The notes under the pieces are model-generated. The model saw only the letters and a list, made by a program, of their open reading frames with translations. It ran no database searches and had not been told where the DNA came from. Both the position numbers and the translations under genes were made by a program. Source: Treponema bryantii (lineage in GTDB: Bacteria; Spirochaetota; Spirochaetia; Treponematales; Treponemataceae). From it: 64,000 nucleotides of DNA. Location of the stretch: contig NZ_AP025286.1 of NCBI RefSeq assembly GCF_036492245.1, forward strand, positions 1,984,001 through 2,048,000. The letters are read 5' to 3'. Each line of letters starts with the position of its first letter. The stretch's first letter is position 1. Below are positions 50,907 to 59,295 of the stretch, one piece after another.

Positions 50907-53360
50907 TCAGTTAAAAATAAAGGAATTTATTCTATCAGTTATATCAGATAAAGGCTCATAAACCTTTTTACATTCCGGCATACTGGCAATAAACCAGCTG
51001 CCATAACGTTTTTCATAAATACGGCGGTCAAGTACTACTACTACACCTTTATCATCAGAACGGCGTATAAGACGTCCTATTCCCTGTCTGAATTTTATTA
51101 CGGCTTCTGGGACACTCAGTTCCATAAATGAGCTGCCACCTCTTTTTTCAATAGCTTCTGCACGGGCAACAAATACAGGATCATTAGGAACTGTAAAAGG
51201 AAGCTTTACTATAATAACCTGAGATAAGGATTCTCCAGGAATATCTACTCCCTGCCAGAAAGAATCGGTTGCAAAAAGAACGCTTTCATTTTCTTTTTTA
51301 AAAGCTTCAAGAAGTTTTGAATTATCGTCATCGCCCTGCTTCATGATTCTGCCAGGGAATCCACGCATACAGGCAACAACCGTACGATGAGCACTCTTAA
51401 GTGATTCATAAGAAGTAAAAAGCACCAGAGTACGACCAGCAGCAGCCTGAATCAATCGGGGAAGAGCCATTTCTATATACTGCTGATACTGAATGTTATC
51501 CGGTAACGGTGCGTCATTCGGAACAGCAAAAAGCATATTTTTATTGTATGGGAATGGTGAAGGAAACTCCCCTTTTATAATTCTATCTTCACCAGCGAGT
51601 GTTACACCTGTACGGCGCATCCAGTAAGAATAATCTCTGCCGGTTTTTAAGGTAGCAGAAGTACATACTACACTGGACATCTGTTCAAAAACACCATCAT
51701 TCATCAGATGTGAAATATCAAGAGGTGTCTGTGTAAGAATTACATATTCAGGATCTCCGCCATCGCGAATCATATCCGGCGGAAGTCTTTTTTTCTGAAT
51801 CCAGAATACATCATCCTTTTTCTCATCCCACATAGGAAAGTTTTTCAAAAGAATTACATAACTATCAAGATGGCGCAGAATTGTTTTTGATTCCCAATAG
51901 CATGGAGCATCCTTATCGTCATCGCTTACACCTTCCATAACTATTCTGATTAAATCTGCAAAAGCACCGAGTGCACGAGTAAGTTCACCAACGGCTACAA
52001 GGAAAGGTCCGAAATTTCTGGCCGTACCTTCATAAAGCCGCATTGTATAATCATTGGTCAGTAAATCCTTAGCTGTTATTTCAACATTAGTAAGGGCAAG
52101 TTTTATTTTATTTGTAAACTCAAAAGCATCTCCAGCTTTTTCTTCATTTGCAGAAAGGATAGCCAGACTACATAAATGTCCAGCCTCAGAATTCTTTCTA
52201 TGGCGATACATCTGATTTACAAGTTTATTGATTTTAAATCTGTTTACACTTTCACTGAAAAAACTTGTTGCAGCATTTTCAATTCCATGAGCCTCATCAA
52301 AAATTATATGACGATATGGAGGAAGTACAGCTGCATCATCATAACCTGCACCACTTAACCTTGATTCAATATCAGCAAACAAAAGATGATGATTTACAAT
52401 AATCAGATTTGCACCCGCAGCTTCTTTTCTTACCTTCATGACAAAACAGTCATTATGATAAGGACAGCGCATTCCCATGCAGGCATCACTTTCTGAATTT
52501 ACTTTTGACCATATATTTTCAGTAGGCATAAAGGAAAGATCACTTCGGCTTCCTGTAGGTGAAGACTGAGCCCATTCAGCAATTTTTTTAAGTTCATCGC
52601 CCTCACCTTCAAATAAATCAAGAATTGAAGCCGCATCATTAAGGCGACGCAGGCAGACATAATTCTGACGGCCTTTCATCAGAACATATTTGATTTTCTT
52701 TCCAATAATTTTTTCTACAGCAGGAACATCTTTTTCACATAACTGCTGTTGAAGATTTATTGTTCCGGTAGAGATTATAACCTTTTCACGATTTGTAAGT
52801 GCCCACAAGGCAGAAGGAATCAGATAAGAATAAGATTTTCCAACTCCAGTCCCAGCTTCAAAAACTGCAATTTTATCATCATTAAAAGCATTTACAATCT
52901 GCTTAAGAAGTTCAACCTGGACAGGACGTTCTTCAAAAGAATCTGAGATTTTAGATAAAGGGCCGCCCTCAGAAATATATTCCCCGGCTTCGTCTTCATT
53001 TACTTTTTTTGCAACATGAGGAAGCACAGGTTCAACAACAACATAAATTTCTGTAGCCGAATTGTTGATGATATAAAAGCCGCAGCCGTTTTCAGAAGCA
53101 CAGGCAGCAACATTTAGATCAGCTTCAGACGGAAGAAGATTTCCACTTGGATGATTATGAATTAAAACTGATGTATTTCGTGCGTCGTGGAAATTGACAG
53201 GAACTGTGTGGGAATTGCCTCGTGAGCCGATTTTAACAGACTCAACAAGACCGTTACTGGTAATATCACCTGTAAAGAAAACTTCATTTCCGCCTGCTTC
53301 CTTTACTGCAGCCTTTATCGTCTGTCTGGCAGAATCAGATAAGTATTTAGATATTTCCAC
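50907..53360 (-). CDS. DinG-type helicase fused to an N-terminal JAMM domain
   Basis: 817 residues if GTG 53360 is used; it follows a GGTGG site, whereas the upstream TTG at 53396 lies inside the tRNA terminator. Residues about 1-115 form a RadC/JAB-type domain with VLIHNHPSGNLLPSEADL (His-x-His...Asp zinc site). Then a DinG/XPD-like superfamily 2 helicase: Walker A EAGTGVGKS, DEAH in IFDEAHGIE, four Cys for an Fe-S cluster around CMGMRCPYHNDC, and RQGIGRLIRR (motif VI). The 5'-3' helicase would act on DNA; the JAMM half may bind or cleave a modifier, or only bind DNA. Confidence 0.85.
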   Translation of the reverse strand: MEISKYLSDSARQTIKAAVKEAGGNEVFFTGDITSNGLVESVKIGSRGNSHTVPVNFHDARNTSVLIHNHPSGNLLPSEADLNVAACASENGCGFYIINNSATEIYVVVEPVLPHVAKKVNEDEAGEYISEGGPLSKISDSFEERPVQVELLKQIVNAFNDDKIAVFEAGTGVGKSYSYLIPSALWALTNREKVIISTGTINLQQQLCEKDVPAVEKIIGKKIKYVLMKGRQNYVCLRRLNDAASILDLFEGEGDELKKIAEWAQSSPTGSRSDLSFMPTENIWSKVNSESDACMGMRCPYHNDCFVMKVRKEAAGANLIIVNHHLLFADIESRLSGAGYDDAAVLPPYRHIIFDEAHGIENAATSFFSESVNRFKINKLVNQMYRHRKNSEAGHLCSLAILSANEEKAGDAFEFTNKIKLALTNVEITAKDLLTNDYTMRLYEGTARNFGPFLVAVGELTRALGAFADLIRIVMEGVSDDDKDAPCYWESKTILRHLDSYVILLKNFPMWDEKKDDVFWIQKKRLPPDMIRDGGDPEYVILTQTPLDISHLMNDGVFEQMSSVVCTSATLKTGRDYSYWMRRTGVTLAGEDRIIKGEFPSPFPYNKNMLFAVPNDAPLPDNIQYQQYIEMALPRLIQAAAGRTLVLFTSYESLKSAHRTVVACMRGFPGRIMKQGDDDNSKLLEAFKKENESVLFATDSFWQGVDIPGESLSQVIIVKLPFTVPNDPVFVARAEAIEKRGGSSFMELSVPEAVIKFRQGIGRLIRRSDDKGVVVVLDRRIYEKRYGSWFIASMPECKKVYEPLSDITDRINSFIFN

Positions 53361-53386
53361 GTTTTTTTCCCACCACCTAAAAAAAA

Positions 53387-53412
53387 AGCCTTGCAACTGA
53401 CGTTACAAGGCT
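53387..53412 (-). terminator. tRNA-Glu terminator
   Basis: AGCCTTGCAAC (53387-53397) with GTTACAAGGCT (53402-53412), T-run on the minus strand. Confidence 0.8.
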
Positions 53413-53416
53413 TGTA

Positions 53417-53488
53417 CATCTCCTAGCAGAATTGAACTGCTGTTGTCGGGATGAAAACCCGATGTCCTAACCACTAGACGAAGGAGAC
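53417..53488 (-). tRNA. tRNA-Glu (UUC)
   Basis: 72 nt. The acceptor stem GTCTCCT/AGGAGAT has a G-U pair at its end. D-arm TCTAGTGGTTAGGA, anticodon stem TCGGG/CCCGA with loop TTTTCAT (anticodon TTC), and T-arm AGCAG-TTCAATT-CTGCT. CCA is not encoded. All four arms fold. Confidence 0.93.
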
Positions 53489-53580
53489 ATAAGTCATTTC
53501 TGACTTTTAAGAATATATCAGAGACGTAAAGTTTCGTCAATAGCTTAAGTCTCTTTTTTTTAATTTTTTTAATATTTTTT

Positions 53581-54828
53581 TTACATATTCATTCCGAACT
53601 TTTTAACAAGCTTTTTCTGTAAAGGCTTGCATTCATCCGGATTCATTCCAAGTTTAAGAGCAACGTCCAGGTCGTTCATAGACTGCTCGTATTCACCAAG
53701 TTCATAATATGCCATTGCACGGCGGAAATTAGTATGAGCCTGGAACTCGTTGATTTCAAGAGATTTAGTATAGCACTCTATAGCTTCCTTATATTTCTTA
53801 AGAATTGAATAAACAATACCCTTATAATAATAAGAACGGAAAGCCTTAGGATCTGCTTCAATACTCTTCTGGAAGTCTTCCAGAGCATCATCCAGTTTAT
53901 TCATAGCAAAGAAAGCCATACCACGGTGCTTACGGATTACAGCCAGTACATTTTTATCTGTATCTGGAACAGCATCAATAATTCTTGTATAAATATCAAC
54001 TGCTTCGGAAAGATGCCCGTCATTATGAGCTTCAATTGCCTTAAGCAGAAGATCATCTATTGTGCCCTGTACAAATGGACTTACACGATTAATATCTTCT
54101 TCTTTCTTTTCTGTTTTCTCGTTTAAGAAGCCATCAGCAAGGCTGTAGAAAGAACGGCGTCTTTCATCAAGTTCGCGCTGAAGTTTATTCTGATAATCAC
54201 GGATTTCCTGGAATGTTATATCTGCAAGTGTAAGAGAAGCATTTATAGATGCAAGCTTACGGCGTAATGGAATATCAAAAGGATTAAACTCAATCTTATA
54301 AATGAGCTCATGTTCCACTTCTGCCCATGCATCCTGAAGAATTGTTCTAATCTGAATTTCACAAACAAGCTCATCAGAAATTGGAGCAAGACCTTCATAC
54401 TTACCTTCAAGAGGAGGCAAAAACTCTGGAGGAATCTTTACCAGAACATGAATAGATTCATATCCGAATTCAGAGAACTTCTTCTCTGCACCTTTTACTT
54501 CTACTTCCTTAATTTCAAAAAGCTTTTTAATCTGTTCAAGACCTATATTGATATCTTCAAGAAAGGCACAAATCATTCTTATACCCATCATATCAGTAAG
54601 GTATATGAGAGATTTTGTTTCTTCCATCTGATCAGGCTTTAAGCGAAGCACCTTCTTAAAATAACTGTCAAAGCTTTTAACACGGCTTTTATAGGTTGGC
54701 TGTGCAGAAAGCTTTATATTCTGCTGAAGGCGTTCTATTACCTTTGACATTATTTCATTGAAATAATCTGTATAGGATTCATAAATTTCTCTGATTTGTT
54801 TTTTAGAAATTAAGTTTGCAGTTTCCAT
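53581..54828 (-). CDS. RelA/SpoT-synthetase-like protein with TPR repeats
   Basis: 415 residues. Residues about 1-230 match a (p)ppGpp synthetase domain: KSRVKSFDSYFKKV, MMGIRMICAF, FGYESIHVLVKIP, and CEIQIRTILQDAWAEVEHEL. There is no HD hydrolase domain. About 255-400 hold four TPR repeats (AIECYTKSLEINEFQAHTNF and others). It could make alarmone under control of partner binding to the TPRs, or be a degenerate synthetase. Cytosolic. Located between tRNA-Glu and flaA on the same strand. Confidence 0.85.
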   Translation of the reverse strand: METANLISKKQIREIYESYTDYFNEIMSKVIERLQQNIKLSAQPTYKSRVKSFDSYFKKVLRLKPDQMEETKSLIYLTDMMGIRMICAFLEDINIGLEQIKKLFEIKEVEVKGAEKKFSEFGYESIHVLVKIPPEFLPPLEGKYEGLAPISDELVCEIQIRTILQDAWAEVEHELIYKIEFNPFDIPLRRKLASINASLTLADITFQEIRDYQNKLQRELDERRRSFYSLADGFLNEKTEKKEEDINRVSPFVQGTIDDLLLKAIEAHNDGHLSEAVDIYTRIIDAVPDTDKNVLAVIRKHRGMAFFAMNKLDDALEDFQKSIEADPKAFRSYYYKGIVYSILKKYKEAIECYTKSLEINEFQAHTNFRRAMAYYELGEYEQSMNDLDVALKLGMNPDECKPLQKKLVKKFGMNM

Positions 54829-54849
54829 AAGTAAAATCCGTTAAAGGTT

Positions 54850-54902
54850 AAAAAAAAATACGCCCTGGAAAATTACCATTTACAAATAACTTTCCAAGGC
54901 GT
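54850..54902 (-). terminator. flaA terminator
   Basis: CGCC-TGGAAA at about 54861-54871 pairs with TTTCCA-GGCG at 54891-54901; T-run on the minus strand beyond 54859. Confidence 0.65.
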
Positions 54903-54923
54903 GTAATCAAATCAACAGACTAA

Positions 54924-56012
54924 TTATTTAGCGTCTGCTGCCTGTCCACCGTTGCTCTGAGCGTTAGATCCAGATCCATCGTTCAAGCTTGATGTGAATT
55001 CATCTTCAGTAGCGAGCTTAGCCTTCTCGAGGTAGCGGTTAACCTGTTTGTTACCGAATCTCTGCATTTCTGCATTCTGGCGAGCCTTTTCTTTCTTACC
55101 AATGATTCCCCAGAGGTCTTCATCAGCAATGTCGCGGTCGCTAGTAAGAAGAGCCTTGTCGTAAATAATCTTTACGTCCTTGAAGTAACCAATGAAGTCG
55201 CCACCGATGTGAGCAGCATCACGTGTTACCTGGAAGCCCTGGAACTTAACGAATGGAAGTCCACGTGGATAGATTGGATATACGCGGATTTCGCGGTTAC
55301 GGATTTCAGAAATGTACTGTGGGTTGTTCCAGCGGAGTTCTTTCCAACCATCGAAACCAAGGTAACCCATGAAGTAACGTCTTTCAATACCGTCGTTATC
55401 TGACATAAGAACATAAAGTCCATGTGGGTAGTTCATACCCATTGTTGTAACAGAAATAGCTTTTACTGTTCCAACATTCTTTACAACACCGTATCCATCT
55501 TCAAAAAGAGTTTTTCCGCTTGCTTTTTCTTCATCAGTTGGTTCCTGGCGAGTACCATTTTCATCTGCCTGAGCAAGTGGCTCGTATGCAGGAATATCGA
55601 ACGGAGGAACGATGCGAGCATTTGCATTTGAGTTCCATGTAGGGAATACGATGCGTACACCCATTACGTTCTTTCCAGCAAAAGGAACATCTGCTTCACC
55701 TTTTACAGGAGCGGCAACAACTGTTGAGTCAGCCAAGCTCTGAACTGTCTTTGCAGATGAGTTCAGCTTAACTTCCCATTCTGGCAGTGCCAATGAAGTT
55801 TTCATAAGATCCTTCTGATCTTCGGTGAAAGTTGCACCAGCGCTTACAGAGTAGTCCATTACTGTTCTGCCGTTCTGAGTTGCATTTCCATTGTCATCTG
55901 CACAGCAGTCAGCATCCAGCATAGTAAAATCGATGAGTGTAGCTTCATCAGCGAAAGCAACCCCACCAACAAGCAGCATAGCAGCTGCAATTAAACCAAA
56001 AGTCTTCTTCAT
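54924..56012 (-). CDS. flaA: Flagellar filament outer-layer protein FlaA
   Basis: 362 residues. The signal peptide ends GVAFAD. The mature protein has the FlaA motifs VRIVFPTWNSNANARI, VGTVKAISVTTMGMNYPHGLYVLMSD and LGFDGWKELRWNNPQYI. FlaA sheaths the FlaB core of the periplasmic flagella and is exported by Sec. Ribosome site AAGGAG. Near-consensus promoter at 56062-56090. Confidence 0.92.
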   Translation of the reverse strand: MKKTFGLIAAAMLLVGGVAFADEATLIDFTMLDADCCADDNGNATQNGRTVMDYSVSAGATFTEDQKDLMKTSLALPEWEVKLNSSAKTVQSLADSTVVAAPVKGEADVPFAGKNVMGVRIVFPTWNSNANARIVPPFDIPAYEPLAQADENGTRQEPTDEEKASGKTLFEDGYGVVKNVGTVKAISVTTMGMNYPHGLYVLMSDNDGIERRYFMGYLGFDGWKELRWNNPQYISEIRNREIRVYPIYPRGLPFVKFQGFQVTRDAAHIGGDFIGYFKDVKIIYDKALLTSDRDIADEDLWGIIGKKEKARQNAEMQRFGNKQVNRYLEKAKLATEDEFTSSLNDGSGSNAQSNGGQAADAK

Positions 56013-56061
56013 TTGAAGCTCCTTTTTTATACTAATTCGATGTAGCCTTGTATTTAAATTT

Positions 56062-56090
56062 ATTATCTATCAAGTACATCGTTTTGTCAA
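56062..56090 (-). promoter_or_regulatory. flaA promoter
   Basis: Minus strand TTGACA (56085-56090), 17-bp spacer, GATAAT (56062-56067), about 50 nt before the ATG. A housekeeping-type promoter, not a sigma-28 type. Confidence 0.7.
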
Positions 56091-56096
56091 TGTTTT

Positions 56097-56576
56097 TTAT
56101 TTTTCAAAAGCAGATTTTCCGTCGATGAAGATTTCTACGGAATCTATTCTTGAAAAATTTTGCTGTATATTTTTTTTGAGGAGCTCTGTCCCCTCTCTGA
56201 TTTCAATAACACCATCACCCATCTGTAATAAATCCTGAGAGAGATTTACATACAGAATGTGATTTCTTTCAAAGCAGGAAAGCAGTTTTGTTCCCGGCGT
56301 AAAAAGAAGTTTTGTTCGTTCTACAGTAGAACCAAGCAATATTTCTTCAATATAAAGATTTATATCACCCTGATGTGGCTTTTCTGTAAGATTACGATAT
56401 TCAATTATATACTTTCCATTCTCTGCAGAAGGGAAAATAAAGGTTCTTCGGCATGTATCTTTAGTAACAACGTAGCAGAATAATGAAAATACAAATAAGC
56501 CTGCGATTACAAGAGAAGTTATAAATATTGCAAGATTCTTTTGTTTAAGCATATTAATTGTAGCTTTAGCTGTCAT
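56097..56576 (-). CDS. GerMN-domain membrane-anchored protein
   Basis: 159 residues. Membrane anchor at about 15-35. The exported part (about 55-155) has LYIEEILLGSTVERTKLLF, LYVNLSQDLLQMGDG and VEIFIDGKSAF, the strand order of GerMN domains found beside peptidoglycan enzymes. It overlaps the amidase gene by 4 bp, so the two are coupled and probably work together at the cell wall. Confidence 0.7.
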   Translation of the reverse strand: MTAKATINMLKQKNLAIFITSLVIAGLFVFSLFCYVVTKDTCRRTFIFPSAENGKYIIEYRNLTEKPHQGDINLYIEEILLGSTVERTKLLFTPGTKLLSCFERNHILYVNLSQDLLQMGDGVIEIREGTELLKKNIQQNFSRIDSVEIFIDGKSAFEK

Positions 56577-57604
56577 TTTATCGTAGTAAATCCTTGAGAA
56601 CGTTCAAAGTGAGTAATAAACGCTGCAATTCCATTATATATTCCAAGGGTTGCTTTTTTCAAGTATCTTTCGTCATTTAATAACAAGGCTTCTTTTTCAT
56701 TTGAAACAAAGCCTAATTCAATGAGAACACTCGGCATATTTGAATTACGGACTACAAACCATTCTTCGGCCTTTATTCCGCGGGCTGTAGATTCTTTTCC
56801 AATCTGTGCCTGAAGTCCGTCCATAATAAACTTGGCAATCATTATACTCTCGGTTGTATATTCTTCTTCGAGCATTGAGTTCAAAATCGGGAAGAGATTT
56901 TCGTCTCCATCCACTGCTGATTTATCAAGCACGTTTCTTCTGTAGCCTGGTGAAAGGTACCACACTTCATAACCAGATGAAGTTTTATTAAGGGATGAAT
57001 TGACATGCACTGAGATGAAAAGCACGGCTTCATTCTCACCTACTTTTACGTTGTTTGCGATGTCAGTACGTTCTCCAAGTGTAAGGAATACATCTTTATT
57101 ACGGGTAAGTATTATCTGTTTTCCAGGATAAGCTGCCTTAAGGCGCTCAGCCAGCATTTTTGAAACTTTGAGAGTAATATCTTTTTCCTGGATTGTTACA
57201 TTCTTTCCGTTGATTTTATAAGTCTTAAGGGCACCTGGATCTTTTCCACCGTGACCTGCATCAATTAAAATTGCGCCGACCTTAAATGGAAGTTCTGATT
57301 TCTGATTGAAAAACTCTTCTGAATCATCAAGAAATTTTTTGGAAACATAAAGTTGATTTCCACGGAGTTCCGGAGCTTCTGTAATCATCATTTTCAGACT
57401 GTCTAAAAGCACAATACTTTCACCATTTCTGAATGAAAGCTGATGTCCGTTTTTTTCAATCATTCCGCTTTCTGAGAGTGAATCCCAGTAAATGGTCATA
57501 CCTGATTTTTTTCCTTTTTCAAGGAGATCTATATCATTTACGGCAAATGCTGCAGCACAGAGAAAAATTGTACTGATTATAGCTGTAAGTTTTTTTAGTT
57601 TCAT
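56573..57604 (-). CDS. N-acetylmuramoyl-L-alanine amidase (Amidase_3)
   Basis: 343 residues with a signal peptide (ending AAFAVN). An N-terminal region of about 100 residues resembles a copper-amine-oxidase-like or AMIN-type domain. The zinc amidase domain has IDAGHGGKDPGA (His), Glu near EKDITL, VHVNSSLN (His) and LIELGFVSN (catalytic Glu). It cleaves the peptide from MurNAc in the periplasm during division or remodelling. Confidence 0.88.
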   Translation of the reverse strand: MKLKKLTAIISTIFLCAAAFAVNDIDLLEKGKKSGMTIYWDSLSESGMIEKNGHQLSFRNGESIVLLDSLKMMITEAPELRGNQLYVSKKFLDDSEEFFNQKSELPFKVGAILIDAGHGGKDPGALKTYKINGKNVTIQEKDITLKVSKMLAERLKAAYPGKQIILTRNKDVFLTLGERTDIANNVKVGENEAVLFISVHVNSSLNKTSSGYEVWYLSPGYRRNVLDKSAVDGDENLFPILNSMLEEEYTTESIMIAKFIMDGLQAQIGKESTARGIKAEEWFVVRNSNMPSVLIELGFVSNEKEALLLNDERYLKKATLGIYNGIAAFITHFERSQGFTTIK

Positions 57605-57615
57605 GTTATTTCCTG

Positions 57616-59274
57616 TTATTTTCCCAGTTTTTCAATTGTATCTGATACATAAACTGCAGCCTGAATTCCTCCGCGCATTACAGCTTTCCAGAATTTCTCC
57701 TGATTTAATGCCGGATGCTTTGTACGAAGAATATCAAACTTTTCTGCAGTCGACTGGATGGTATTATAATTCCAGTCCTTCTTATTTTTATATTCGGCAG
57801 ATTTAAGTACATCTGGAATATAATTGATGATTTTTGCATTAGCAGGAATATCTTCCCTTCCGGCAAGCTCAGCAAGTTCCTTTTCATTCAGTTTTCCATA
57901 AGCATCTGGCGGGAAAGCATTTTCATCATCAAGTTCTTCACCCTTAAGATATTTATCAGTTTTTTGATTATCAGGTTCCAGAGTGATAAATACATCAGAA
58001 ACCGCATCTTCTGCAACTGTAATGGCAGCTTCACGACTGTGACTTACAGCAATGATATTTCCACATTTTTCAACATTATTACGAGGGAAATCAACTTCGC
58101 CACCAATACTGACTGTTGCACGAGGAAGGACATCAAAGACCGCTCTGTCAGAATAATCTTTAATGTTTTCTATATATCTGACAGTTCCTGGAATACTCAT
58201 CCAGGCTCTTTCTGCAGAAGTTCTAAGACACTCTACTTCATAAAGCTCATATGGCTTTTCTGCATTTTTAAAAAGTTCTGAAGGTGTGTAGTCTACAGGT
58301 TTACGTCTGTTTATGAGGTCAGTCGGTTCTCGTCCTGCAGCAATAAGGATTCCCTGCTTTGTGAGATTCAAATCTGAAGCATAAGGATAAGTCCAGCCAG
58401 ACATATAACCACCCGAAAGGCGTCCTGCAATTTCTCCAATCATAGGACCTTTTTTTGTATATTTTATATCTGCCTTTGCAGCACCTGTTGTAAGTCCAAG
58501 GGCTTTTGCACCCAAAGCAAAAACTGAAATCAGTTCATCATGGATTTTTTTATCGAGAACAGCAGGCATTGTGTGACCAACTTCAATAAAATATGGTTCA
58601 TACTTTATATGACGTACGGCAAAACCTGTAACTGTAAAAGTTCCGTTTTGCACAAGTGCATCAATTGAGTATTCGGGACCTTCCATATATTCTTCTACAA
58701 TTGCAAAACCAGTTCGTGAGCATTCAACAGCAACTTTAAGTGCCGGCAAAAATTCAACATCATTACGAACCATACGGCAGCCACGGGCTCCCATATTATC
58801 AACTGGTTTTATAACAAGAGGAAAATCCATCTGTGTGCGGATTTTTGAAAGAAGGACTTCTCCGTTACTGCCAGCTTTTTCGAGGTCTTCACGCCCTACA
58901 CGACAGAATGCCGGAGAAGGAACTTCTGCTTTCTTAAAGCACTCGCGCATAACTGTTTTTACGCTTGCATTAACTGCCGACTGATAGTTATGAGCAGGTA
59001 ATCCCAAAGCCTCACAGACATAACTTACGCTTGCAGAAAAATCTGTTCCTGCTGTAAAAACTGCAGCAAGTCCGTCTTTTGAAGCCTTAAGTTCTTTTGC
59101 GTATTCAAGGATTCCTTCTTTATCTTTTAAGTCAATTTTACGGAATGTATCTGCATAAGGAATTGAAACAGCTTTATCATCTGCATCAATTACATTTACT
59201 GTAAAGCCAAGTTCCTTACTGCTCAGTATTGCAGGCTTCTGCATAAGACCTGCACCGAGAATTAAAATATTCAT
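57616..59274 (-). CDS. ATP-grasp enzyme
   Basis: 552 residues. N-terminal Rossmann-like domain (MNILILGAGLMQKPAIL), then an ATP-grasp fold with FPLVIKPVDNMGARGCRMV, VEEYMEGPEYSIDALV and IGEIAGRLSGGYMSG (metal and ATP ligands). Related to carbamoyl-phosphate synthase/PurK-like ligases. The C-terminal 130 residues are a separate helical extension. It would join a carboxylate to an amine; substrate unknown. Within the glycan/envelope operon. Confidence 0.82.
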   Translation of the reverse strand: MNILILGAGLMQKPAILSSKELGFTVNVIDADDKAVSIPYADTFRKIDLKDKEGILEYAKELKASKDGLAAVFTAGTDFSASVSYVCEALGLPAHNYQSAVNASVKTVMRECFKKAEVPSPAFCRVGREDLEKAGSNGEVLLSKIRTQMDFPLVIKPVDNMGARGCRMVRNDVEFLPALKVAVECSRTGFAIVEEYMEGPEYSIDALVQNGTFTVTGFAVRHIKYEPYFIEVGHTMPAVLDKKIHDELISVFALGAKALGLTTGAAKADIKYTKKGPMIGEIAGRLSGGYMSGWTYPYASDLNLTKQGILIAAGREPTDLINRRKPVDYTPSELFKNAEKPYELYEVECLRTSAERAWMSIPGTVRYIENIKDYSDRAVFDVLPRATVSIGGEVDFPRNNVEKCGNIIAVSHSREAAITVAEDAVSDVFITLEPDNQKTDKYLKGEELDDENAFPPDAYGKLNEKELAELAGREDIPANAKIINYIPDVLKSAEYKNKKDWNYNTIQSTAEKFDILRTKHPALNQEKFWKAVMRGGIQAAVYVSDTIEKLGK

Positions 59275-59295
59275 TTCCCACCTCGAAATTGTAAT

